Shown here: positions 1 to 11,120 of the stretch, piece by piece
Position numbering within the stretch: the first letter of the stretch is position 1
Layout of the letters: the number at the start of each line of letters is the position of its first letter
Assembly (NCBI GenBank): GCA_003342815.1
Contig: PTEX01000536.1
Span: forward strand, 18,260 to 82,259
Length of the DNA stretch: 64,000 nucleotides
Direction of reading: 5' to 3'
Origin: Eudromia elegans
Lineage: Eukaryota; Chordata; Aves; Tinamiformes; Tinamidae
Made by a program: the position numbers and the translations under genes
Notes under the pieces: model-generated
Databases searched by the model: none
What the model was told of the DNA's origin: nothing
The model's input: only the letters and a program-made list of their open reading frames with translations

Positions 1-1552
1 TCCTTCCTTCCTCTTTTCTTAAATCTTCTTCCCTTGTCTGCCAAACAAAGAAATCAGTAACTGGTGTTCTAATGGTAAGTTTTGAAGTATACAGTCTTTA
101 TGCTTGGAGGAAAAAAAAAAGTTTGTTTTACATGTGCAACAGATTTCAGGTACTCTTTTCCAATAATGTTTCAGAAGATTATTATTGAAGAGTGATTTTA
201 AGGAAATACTATGCTTTCAAACAAAATATGATAAAGCATTAATGCAATTGCAAATTTAGAGGCAAAAAAAAAATGTCTTAAATTGTGGCTATGTGTAAAA
301 GTATCTGGCTGGCATAAAATTCAGGCAACCAAGTTTCAGATTTAGCCACTTTGAAAGACAGACTGATATGGAGCCTCAAAACAGTTCCAGGCTGTCTGAG
401 TGCATTGTGGTAATGAATAGCTGGGCCTAAGTACCTTAGAAAGTAACCCTATGAAAATATCACAGTGGCAGAAGTCAGATCTGTTTTTGCTATGTGTACA
501 AATGTTCCTACCTAAGAAAGCAGCCCAACTTCCTTTCTTACTGTGTGCATCTCCTAGCAACTTGATGTCATCATCTAGATATTCAAAATCAATGTTAAGA
601 AGACAGGAAGGGGCTATGAGTTTTTTTTTAAAGAGAGCGAGTACTATGTGACAGCAGGATTCTCACAAGATGAATGTCAATACAATTGATGAAATGAAGA
701 ACTGCTAATTGTGTTGTAAAAAGAAAAGCTCTATGAGTTCAGGATTAGTTCAAAAACAAGCAAATGTAGAGTGGGATGTTAATGCTCATTGTTGACATAA
801 CCAAAGGTAGCAAATAATATCAGGAGAAAGAAAATTTTTATAATTTTTGCTTGGTCTCTGCTTCTTTTCTCTTTTTTTTATTAAATAGGCCTGTTTTAGC
901 TTAAGGATACAACATAAATGTGTGCATCTAATGCACGGAGGAGGAAGAGTATACACAGGTGAGTGAGTGAGCAGGTTTGTAATAAAGACCAAATAAGCTG
1001 TTGCATGAAGTTGTCAGGAAATCTAGAATTCAGATAAATAGAAATTAATTTTCTGCTATTGGTCAAGTTGGCTTAGTACAGTATAGTACAATTGTCAGAC
1101 CAGTTAGAAAAATGTGTAAACTGTTTTATGTGCGTGGGCTTCACAATTTAAGTTATATGGCTATAGATGTAAATGCAACATACTTGGTTGAAGACAAGAT
1201 GGTTGAAGATAAGAACAGAATTTGACCTTGTAATTGTCCCTAAAACCTGTTTTGATCCTGTACAGTTCAGAGTATATAATCCCTGAAAATGCCTACTCAC
1301 AGACCTGTGATTCTTCTGTTCAGTTTCACAGTATAATTTATCCTATTCAAGATAAATACATGACAATTTTAAACTTCTTCACCCCTGTAGCCTCAACAAG
1401 TGTATTATTTGTTTGTTTTCTTTTCCTTTGAAACCTCTCAGTTTATTCATAAAATAAGGAGCAAAACCTGTGGTTTACAAGATCAAAGTATTACTAATAC
1501 AGTGAATTCTAGATTTTCTCTGTAAGTTTGCAAATATGTTAATAAATAAAGA
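1..1552. other. AT-rich non-coding sequence
   Basis: No gene, RNA gene or clear repeat is seen. The open frames are under 75 codons and have no recognisable protein features. Homopolymer A and T runs of up to about 11 bases are scattered through it. It could be intergenic or intronic. Confidence 0.6.
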
Positions 1553-1558
1553 GAAATA

Positions 1559-2201
1559 TGTTGGGGTTTGTCCCCAATAACCCTCCCCTGGCATGTGCGC
1601 AAGGCAGGAATTAAACATACGGAGAGCGTGCATTTGTAAATAGTTTATTAAGAGGTTCTCTGTTTACAGTAATTAGTTGTGGTGCAAAGGAACATTATGG
1701 AAGATTCTCGAAGGCCCTGGAAGATGCCACGGGGCATAGTCATCTGCCGATGGTTTCCAGGGGTCCAATCTTCTTTCAGAAATCCCTGACTGACAGGAGA
1801 AGAGTCTATAGGGGGCTGGGGGAGGGCCCGTCCTCAGCCTATCGAAAGCTGTTTTCTGATGTCATAACGTTATAAATTGTTTGTTCTCAGAAAAATAAAG
1901 GTTTGTTTCCTGGCTGGAGAACTGCCTGCTTGTCTTATGTCTCATTGTGTGGTTGGTGAGTGACTGAAGTGTGATTGGAGACAAATCCATTCACCCTCCT
2001 TGTGTGCTCCTTCCCACTCCCTGCCCCTTTCCTCACCTTTTGTGAACCTTGTGGCCCCCACGCAATGGAGCGAGGACCTCCAAGGAAGTGTTTCTTCATT
2101 GGAAGTCAAGGCTTTACAGGAGCCTGCCTTTCTGGGTCCACCTGGAGTGACTGTGCCGGGCTAGGGTAAGTTGGTGGGTCCACGGAGGGCAAACGCCTGC
2201 A
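1559..2201 (+). mobile_element. Solo LTR of an endogenous retrovirus (class II / ERVK-like)
   Basis: A 643-bp segment begins TGTTGGGG and ends CCTGCA, so it has the TG...CA ends of retroviral LTRs. It is flanked by an exact 6-bp direct repeat, GAAATA, at 1553-1558 and 2202-2207, the footprint of an integrase that makes 6-bp duplications. It is clearly richer in GC than its surroundings. A TATA-like box and an AATAAA signal lie in the right order for the plus strand. No gag, pol or env sequence adjoins it, so it is a solo LTR left after recombination between two LTRs. The 6-bp duplication points to the alpha/beta-retrovirus-like class; the exact family was not recognised. The intact flanking repeat suggests moderate age. 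Confidence 0.85.
1871..1899 (+). promoter_or_regulatory. TATA-like box and poly(A) signal inside the solo LTR
   Basis: TATAAATT at 1871-1878 and AATAAA at 1894-1899 sit about 20 bases apart. This implies a very short R region, as in alpharetrovirus-type LTRs. Whether the promoter still works is unknown. Confidence 0.55.
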
Positions 2202-2207
2202 GAAATA

Positions 2208-3142
2208 TAAAACTATCAATTCCCATAACTTTTATAAAATTATTTTGAATAGTTATTTCATATACACATCTAGATTCAAAAGAACAAAAATGAGACCACT
2301 TTTCTCTATGGTAGAAAACTCTAAGAGACAACAGCTTCATCCTTGATAAGATTTATAACCTACTTCAGAATAGTGGAAATGCCATCAATAGTTAGGTTGT
2401 CATTGTAAGACGTTGGTGTTTGTTTTCTGTTGTTCAGATTTCATTACAGGAAAGAAAACTTCAATGATTTTATCATGAATAATATAATCATTTAGCAGAT
2501 TTTTCTTTGTAATTATGTAGTGTTTATAGTATGAAAATCAAGGATTTGTCCAATGCCTTTTAGTAAAAGTTGATACAGAATTCTTGGACTAGGAAAAATA
2601 CATCCTAACTTGATAGAATTCCACAATGTTTTTTTTTAAACTCATAAACTTATTTATTTAAAAAAAAAATAAGGCAGGTAGCCATGATTGCCAACAGTAC
2701 TACTTTTCTTCAAGATGAGGAAGATTTACACAGTAAGTGTAAATCCTTAAGCAAGATCAAGCAAAACAGATTTGTGAAGTATTTATAATGAAATTAAATT
2801 ATTCCAAATCCTTCAAAAAGTTCTCCTATTATTCTTAATGTCTATTTGACACTTACATAAATAAACTCATATGTTCATTTTTATGCAGTTTGAATGTCAG
2901 ATTAAGGAAATGGACAGTTATGTGTAAAATCTCATAGCATTTCTTTGGAGATGTACACAAGAACTGAAATAATTAGACAAGAGGTGAAGATAGTTCAGAA
3001 TTGCCTGCAGGCTTTCACAATGTATTCTAGACATTATTCTTGCATTTATAGCATAAGATGACTAAAATGCTAACTAGCTTGTCTCCTGTGTTGTGCTAAA
3101 TTTAGCCTGAAACATTTCTGGTAAGATTGTGAAGCCATATGC
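2208..3142. other. AT-rich non-coding sequence
   Basis: No gene or repeat recognised. Long A and T runs occur near 2629-2670. Confidence 0.6.
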
Positions 3143-3167
3143 TCATAGAATCATAGAATCATGTTGG
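3143..3167 (-). mobile_element. CR1 LINE 3'-tail scrap
   Basis: The sequence tcatagaatcatagaatc followed by atgttgg is the reverse complement of the CR1 3' terminus (short ATTCTATGAT-type repeats preceded by CCAAC). Only about 25 bases are recognisable. What follows does not continue as CR1 3' UTR, so this is a severely truncated copy or a chance match. Confidence 0.45.
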
Positions 3168-6100
3168 TATTTAAACAAGAGACTTCCCAAGAAAACAGGG
3201 ATGATAGCAGACCTATTTTAGCTAATTCCTTCTGTTTTTATTTTCTAAGATTAATCCTTCTTTTGAAAAAAAGTAGTGGCAATACTTCCTTCAGTAATCT
3301 TTCAACAGATATTCAAATCATTTTTGATTTAGCCTTGCAGTAGTGTAGTTGTGTCCTAATATTATGCTTTAGTATTGATGAAATTTGACTGGTTTTAATA
3401 GACCANTTTTAATAGTTCTCTCAGTTCTTTGACTTTTTTTATATGTTTGTTAGTGACAAATATAGATAGTTTGTTATAGATAATTGCTCTATATGGATGT
3501 AAGTAAAAGATTTGACCTTTCTAACACAGACAGTTATTTGGCAAAATGTTTGAACAGCAGAGCAGAGCATAGAAGAAATGGAAGAGAGGATAAACATCTG
3601 TGAACTGGGTAGAAAATATTACAATAACTTTCTATACAATAGGGAAAATATACTGATCATCTCTAATAAAAGTTTATTAATTGCCTATTCATCTTTTAAA
3701 GATAGAAAATGGCCTTGGAAATTTGGCTTGAAGTGTGGCACTTCTTGACCGGAACTTCATTGGTGATACCCTAAAAGAATCATACACCTGTTTAGAGTAA
3801 AGCTGTGGGGCCCCTTAGCACATGTAGATCTTCAATTTTTCTGAAATACAGCTTGAAATATGACTTATGTGCTATCTGTACAGATATTCAAACAGTTGGT
3901 GTTTTGTTATTATTATTTTTTGATTTTTCAAAGTTTGGCACAGGAAAAAAAAAGCAGCGGAAAAATGCTTTTTTCTTTTTTTTCCAAATACTTAGGTGTA
4001 CTTAGGTATATTTCAATGTCCACCAGCTTCCTCTTTGATTCCTGAAGAGTGGTAAATCAAAATACTGGCAGTAAACTGCTCCCATAGCTAAAGCATGCCT
4101 TGGTGTTTCCAGAAGAAAAAGAAATTCTGAACTACTATTTTGTCTTCCATTTGTTGTTATTGACTTTTATTATGATTTCATTTTTTAAATAGCTTAGGTT
4201 TCTCTTGAAATATTAAAGTGAATAGAACAAACAACAATAAACAATAGTAAACAATGAAAAAATCCTTTAGGAATACAGAAAAATGAGATAATACAAATAA
4301 TCTCTCATTCACTTTCTGAAAAATAAATTTTAAAGAGTGTACATCTCAACCAAAAATAAGTGCCCGCAATGGATGATAGAGAATTTTCACCTTACAGTTG
4401 AGCTGTTTATCAGCTAGGTTCATTTCCCCATGANAATTGCTTTCCACATGTCAACCCCTGTGACTGGCTCTGTAACTCAGAATGATATCTCTCAATTCAT
4501 TCCTGCTTTTCAGTTCTGTCTCTAAGTCACAATAGGGACTCTTTAGCAAATTTTATCACATCTTCAGGTCCAAGGTTGTTTGACTGCCTTTATAGGTTTC
4601 CCATTTGGAGTATGTGACCTGTTAAAATTGCAGCACTCTACACATCTTCTTTAAAACAAAATATTTATCTGTCAGAAGATAAATACAGGTAAAATAACAA
4701 AACATCAACATATGTGTTATCTCAGTTAAAACAACATCAAAAAAGAAAAGGTGAACATTTCAGGAAAATGTCACCTTTTCACATATCTGTCCTTCTTTCC
4801 CTTTCTTCTCTTTTTGCTCACCCACATTATACACATGTAAAGGTAGCCTCGGACTTGAATGTGGCTATTGCTTTAGTCTATCAGACTGGATCTAGCTGGA
4901 CTCAATCTTCCTGCAATGTTGTATCAATCTGTGCAAATATTGCAAATATTCCCTACATTCCTAATGGGCATATTTTGATGGAAATCAAAATCTATCTATT
5001 GTCTCCTTAAAAAGAAAAAAAATAAGCAAACAAAAAACCCTCTAACTCTCCACAAAGAAGTCAGTTTCTTTTTACNTCTAAACTTACTGCTTTTATTCTT
5101 TGTCAGTATTCAGTGTTAAATTCCCTTGCTTCTCCCTCTGGGGCATACACGAGAGACTCAAGTGAATGTAGTTTCAGCTAATAGTTATGAGACATGATTC
5201 TTGTTGTTTTAAATAAAATATGTTTTTCTCCAATTTCAGAAGAAGAAAGAAGAAAAGGATGAAACAATTAGTCCCAAAAACATATGCAGGAGAATGTTAC
5301 GTATCTTCCTGTCCTTGATCTTAGGCCTACTGAGTCTTCTTATCTATTGCAATCTTTCTGTCATACTCTTCACTTATCCTAGAATAACTGACACAAGAGC
5401 AAGGGAAAGTCCCCATAAATACATTGTCCATAAGAAACTGGAAAAATCTCATATTTGGTTACATGTGCTTAAGGCAATAAGTTATAGTGATTCAAATTAC
5501 AGAGTGAAAAAAAGGGCAGGCATGATAATTTTTGGAACCAACATAACAGACACTATCATGTCTGTTAAAAGCTAGCAGCATGTCATCAAATAGAAAAATA
5601 TGCCTGGTCACACTGACATTTTTTCCTTTAGCACTTTTGCATATTATGTGACAAAATAGCAGAGCAAGTTATGTTCTCTATTTCATTAACCAAAAATGTA
5701 CACTGTAAAAAAAAAAAAAAAAAAGTAAAAAAGTATGGAACTTTCCTTTTATACTGCAGAGCTATTTTCATAAATAACTGTAGTAACATTGAAGTGTATA
5801 GATATTATCTGCTTATAGTAGAAAACGGAACAAAGAGTTTGTCTTAAACAGAAACAAGTCATATTTTTGGGGGGAGAAAGACATACTCTATATTTTAAGT
5901 TTTAATATATTTCTATTTTAGCTTTAGTGTGTGGCAAACACTTTCAGAAGATTAACTTCTAACTTTCTACATCCTGATTCATTATCTTAATTTTAGGTTT
6001 AAAATAATGCTGAGAAATGCTGAGAAAATTCAGACCATTTTCTCACAACAGTTTTCAAAATAATTAATTAAAATATAATGAAATAAAGTGAGAGGTTGAA

Positions 6101-6677
6101 TGGGTTTCTGAACTAGTTTCATTTTTACCACAGAGAGAACTCTAGCAGGGTGCAAACAGTGTGCACTGAGACTAGTAATCATGTGAGAGCTCTGAGAATG
6201 ATACTAATTCACTTAGCTATAGGAAGCAGTACATCAGAAGTTATATAGCTGAACAAATTTGCCAAAAAGCCAATTTCTTCTGAGACAAAAGGATGAAAAC
6301 GGCTTTATAAACTTCTTATGAGAAATTTCACCTCTCCAAGGTTTAAAAACCGTGTTCCATTCTAGTCTGTGATATCTTTTCTTCTGTGGTAGGGAGGGGG
6401 GACCCAGTGCCTGGTGTTTGACATTATGTCCCAAAGCCCATGCCCATGCCTCAGTTTCACCTTCCCAAAGGGAAGGGAAAGTTNCAGCAGTACCCCTCTT
6501 GCATAATATGTAACATGGTTTTGGATACATGTTTGTTATAACTGCAGCTGAATTACCGTTTTAGTGCCTTAAAAATTATGTATGATGANTTTGTATAAAG
6601 CTACTACTGGTATAAAGCCATTCATTTGGCCTCAAAGCTGGGCTTGCACTTATATAACAGTGTGAATTGTAGATATC
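3168..6677. other. AT-rich non-coding sequence
   Basis: Several frames of 60-98 codons occur (for example 4714-5010 and 5294-5575, plus strand). They show no family signature and no splice-site context I could defend. Poly(A) runs lie near 5708-5724. A modestly GC-richer stretch near 6390-6500 is not classified. Confidence 0.55.
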
Positions 6678-6843
6678 TGTCAGGACCCTATCAAGCCTGC
6701 AGTGCCCTGACGACCCACTCCCCTCTGTCGCTGTCTGCCCCGCCCTGGTGCGAAGAGCCTCAGCTCAGTTCTCCTGGGCCTGAGCCCAGCCCTGGACCTG
6801 GAAACATTGACTAATTTCTATGGATAGCAATAAAATTGTGCTT
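6678..6843 (+). repeat. Unclassified GC-rich insertion with 5-bp flanking repeats
   Basis: About 166 bases of clearly GC-rich sequence start TGTCAGGACCC and end in an AT-rich stretch holding an AATAAA signal at about 6829-6834. The pentamer ATATC occurs immediately before it (6673-6677) and after it (6844-6848), as a target-site duplication would. The composition contrast and the poly(A) signal near one end suggest a truncated LTR or the 3' end of a retrocopied transcript. No coding similarity was recognised. ATATC is a likely chance word in AT-rich DNA, so the boundaries are tentative. Confidence 0.35.
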
Positions 6844-7201
6844 ATATCACTTAGACAAGCGCCTGGCCTACAGATAGGCCTTGTTCAATTAGCCTTTTTC
6901 TTTAGAATCTCTGTTAAGTTACATTCCTCTGATCAGAATCTAAAACTGAGGATTATTGTAACAATTTAATATATTTTAGATTAAACTCTGAAGAAAGAAT
7001 AAGTGTTTTTTCAGCAGCTTGTCTCTTCCATTTAAGGTAACAGTAAGGTAATAATGTAAGCACAAGCTTTTTATTTTGGAGATAGTTCACCTCAGTTCAG
7101 TCTTGCTTTTGGAATGCTAAATATCACTTTTCTTTAAGACTCCTGTGCATCATCTATGATAATCTGAGTTGTCATGAGTGTCTTCTTTTTTCCTTTTTTT
7201 T

Positions 7202-7226
7202 CCTTTGCCTTTGCCTTTGCCTTTGC
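7202..7226. repeat. (CCTTTG)n hexanucleotide microsatellite
   Basis: Four units of CCTTTG run into a CCTTCCCTTCCC stretch, within a longer pyrimidine-rich tract at about 7186-7240. Confidence 0.85.
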
Positions 7227-9883
7227 CTTCCCTTCCCTTTTTGTTTATTTGTTGCATTGAAAACTTACTGTACTTTTTTGGTTTGTTTTTTTCTCTTTGA
7301 GTCATTTGTAGAAGTCTTTAATAAGGAAATACTGCATTCCAGTTGTTTTTCAGCTGTACTACTTGCATGAAATATGTTTTATTTTAGTATATACACTTGC
7401 AGTAAATGTTTTACTTTAGAATACTATTGATTTATCTAACTGTGTTTTCTCTAATACAATTTTAATGATTTATTTCTGAAGGTCAGAAGATTCACTTGAG
7501 ATAAACTGAGTTTTCCAACATTTTGGAGATCTAGTGACCAACATAGGAGATAGTCATGGCAAATGCTTGAGGTTTTTTAAGCACANCAAGGAAACAATAA
7601 ATATCTGAAGAAGTTAGCAATGTGCTGAATTACTTCAAAATATTTTATTTGTTTAAAAATAGGCAGCAGGAAGTAAAACTAATTGAACAATAATAAAAAT
7701 AACTTCCGCTGCATTATGGCTAACACTATGGCAAAGAGCCCTGAGTCATCACTGAAGATAATTTCTGAAAAGAGAAACAATTCTTTCTCTTTCATTTATT
7801 ATAACTTGTTGTGGTGAATAAATAATAAATGTCAGCAAATGTCTGTAGGAGCTGGCATCCTGTATCATAAACATAGTTCAAAATAGGAGTTGCTTTTACA
7901 AGGTCTACCATGTTAGAGTGAGAAAAATGTAAATTGTTCATTTGAAACCAGCCTTTCCTAGATAATTCCATCTTTACTGATCATTACATTTTTCCTTGCT
8001 GCTATCTGACTTGCTGCAGCTACTTAGACATCCTAAAAAGCATTCGTCTAGCTTCCTATAGCAGTGGGTCAAAACATCTTCTGTGTGACAGCAGGAAAGT
8101 GCAGTAGGAAATCAATTTAGATGTTTCTGATTACTAGAGGGAAAAAAAAAAACCAGGGAAGCCATAGATCATGACCTCAGCTTTTGCCTGGAAGAGAGAA
8201 GAATAGAAATAACTGGTGAGTGGAAGGTGAGGATGCAACTGATTAGATGAGACGATAAAGCGGAGCAGGGAAGAGATTAGCAGAGTTGAATCTTCAATAG
8301 ACATCAAAATCTTAAAAACTTTGATTTGATTTCAAAAAAAAGCTAAGAGTCTTTTCTCAGTTGGTACATTTTGTCATCAATGTTTTAGTCATAAAAGCTT
8401 TAAAAGTGAAAGGAAACAAAGAAAATGAAAAGGTTAATAGGAAAGAGACATTCTTGCAAGAAAATTCTGTAATAGATATTTCCATGGCTTAATGATTATT
8501 TCCTTGTTTTATTCTTTCCCATTGCACTCTCAGAAAATGCAGATGTTTAATGTTTCATTTGTAGCTGTTGACAAAAGGACAAGACACATTTATGCTAACT
8601 TATCCTATTTTGATCAATAAAAAATGGACACTTGTCCAAACAACTGTTAACAGATGTAGCTACTCCACCACTTTCCCAGAGAATTCTGGAGCAGCAGCAA
8701 ACTGTGCCATGCTCAGGAGCAAATGAGGGCAAAATTCTAGTGTTAGTCTTCTAATAATTAGGTAAATATACACTTGAGGTTATGTTAATATCATCTATTT
8801 GCATTAGTATCTCAAATTTAATAGTACACTTTCTGTGTCCCATAGCTACTTGGAAGGCTATTATTCTGATGGCTATTAGAACAAATTATAAATAATTCAG
8901 GACATAAAAATGCCAAATAAATCAAATAAGACCAAAGCAGTAGTGCAGAAAGCCTGGCTTTTGTGAGATCTTGAACAAAACACTGTTCCTGGAGGCTGAG
9001 TGTCCTGTTCTGTGTCTATATGTGAAAAGAATAGTTACACCACTTTTTTTTTTTTTCCCCTTTGGTAGTATGCTAATTACTCCAAATTTAGGAGATAAAA
9101 CAAATCTAGTGTGAAACAGACTTCTAAAGAAGATCATAAACTGTCTTTTGATCTCTAACCATCTAGAGTCAGGGTACAGGAAAGCAGATGAAAAAGACTT
9201 GGCCTGATTTTTTTTTATTATTATAATAAAAATGATCTAGCATATATATTATAGAAAATCATCACACTAATAAATTAATATAATTTAAGATTGTGAATTT
9301 AGAGAAAATAAGCTTTTCTAATCCATTTGNCACTTTAGTTTCCATTTAATGAGATCTTCACATTAAAAATGTAATAAAATCTTGTCTTAATGAACAAAAT
9401 CCAAAATGTCAAATTTACAGAGAGTCTTTTATCAGTGCAACATTCCTTTTAAATTTTTGCTATGAAATAAAATCTGATGGAAAAATTAAGCCAGTAGAAT
9501 TGTATAACTATTTTCTATGAGAAACATGTTAATTTCTGCAGAACCATTTTTATTCACTAAATTAGACTTTCCAGTTCTCATTTTACTTACTGAATTAATT
9601 TATTTCACAGCAATCTTTTATTTTAAATAAGCAATGCCTATCTTTTCGTACCACAGGGAGCATTTCAGTGAATTCTAAGGTTCAACCTTACAAGAATGGG
9701 CACTTGAGTCATATAGTAGGTTAGTCATATATTATAACATATAATATAACCTAAGATATTTGAGAACTCCAAAGACTCAAAGAGGTAGTAGGCTGACTAG
9801 ACTACAAAGCAAAAATAAATAGATAAGTAAGTAAAATCAGTTACTCAGCCCAGTAAACTCATGATATATGGTATCAGGTGGCG

Positions 9884-9887
<4 letters not shown>

Positions 9888-9916
<29 letters not shown>
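9888..9916. repeat. Poly(A) tract of 29 bases
   Basis: An uninterrupted A run follows GGCGCTTT. No retrocopy body with flanking repeats was found upstream, so it is treated as a plain homopolymer. Confidence 0.9.
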
Positions 9917-9918
<2 letters not shown>

Positions 9919-11100
9919 AAGAACACCTTTTCTTGGGTGTACTTACAAGTCATAAAACTCACAAAATGGGAAAACAATTAAAGTACCTATTTGTATTTAA
10001 CTGGAAGGTGAAAAAATGCACTTGCAGTGTTTAGAGAAGAGATGGAATTCTGAAGCTGCGGCAAGGTTTTAGTATTTCTTTTAATGAATACCAAATTTAT
10101 TTTGTAATTTTAGGGCATTAAAATATAAATAAACTTAATCCCTTTATCACAGGTAGAAAATCACATAAAGGAAGGTAAAAACAAACAAACAAACAAAGCC
10201 AAAAAAAAAAAGCTCTTCCAAATCAGTCAGCAAGCAAACTGTTCAGATTTGGCTAGTTTATGTTACAGTGATAAAAATAGGATATATTAAGAAGATATAA
10301 ATACATTAATACCAATGTGTAAATGGAAAGTATAGCTAGGTGAAAATTTTACATCAAAAATACTTTTTTTAAAAAAAGTTGTTTTTGAAGAGTTTCAAAA
10401 TCTTAATATATTAGAAGTATTTTTTTTCTGTTTGAAAATGAGTATGAAACATCAGAAAATAGAAATTTTATGTTCTAAGAAAATTTTCACTGGATCAAAT
10501 GTTGCTGTATGCAGATATATATATGTATGTGTTTTTTATATTTAATTAAAATAAACATTTACAAAAATGGAGGTGGGGAAAAGTAATACTCTTTCTTTCT
10601 CAACAACGAAGGTTGCTTCCTGAAGCTGCAGAGAGAGGTGATTTTGATTTTAACTCAGCTTAGCAGATGTAAATGTCCAAACAAGTTTCGAATGTGAAAG
10701 ATTGGTAGTGTGCTGTTCTTAGATTTTCACCATTTCCTTTATGTTGTGTTGAACTGTTAACCCAAGCAAAGCCAGAGACACTATTTTTTTCCTAACCATC
10801 AGATAGTTAGAAAATATCACTCTGAATAAGAGCTTTGAGAGTAATATGTTTTTCCCATATATCTCCTCTAATGGGAATTAGACTTGTGCTTTGGAAAGCA
10901 ATTTTCATTATAAAATTAAGTGTGGTATGTTGTAATGATGTGTTATTAATGATTCTATGAAAAAATTATGTCACTAAATAAAGCACCTCAAAGCATATAA
11001 TGCTAAATTGGTATCTTCTGATATCTGATCAAGAGCACTATAATGCTTTATGCTGTCTTCCTTATTTGGTCTTCAAGAGCATAAAATTATTCCAGTCTGC

Positions 11101-11120
11101 ATTATTTATTTATTTATTTA
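11101..11120. repeat. (TTTA)n microsatellite
   Basis: About five units of ATTT/TTTA. Confidence 0.85.

Noticed and set aside
4714-5010. 98-codon plus-strand frame
   Set aside because: No family signature, no supporting splice or promoter context, AT-rich composition typical of chance.
5294-5575. 93-codon frame with a hydrophobic N-terminus resembling a signal anchor
   Set aside because: The hydrophobic stretch follows from T-rich DNA; the rest shows no domain and no relatives I can name.
9888-9916. Poly(A) tract as the tail of a processed pseudogene
   Set aside because: No gene-like body upstream and no matching flanking repeats were found.
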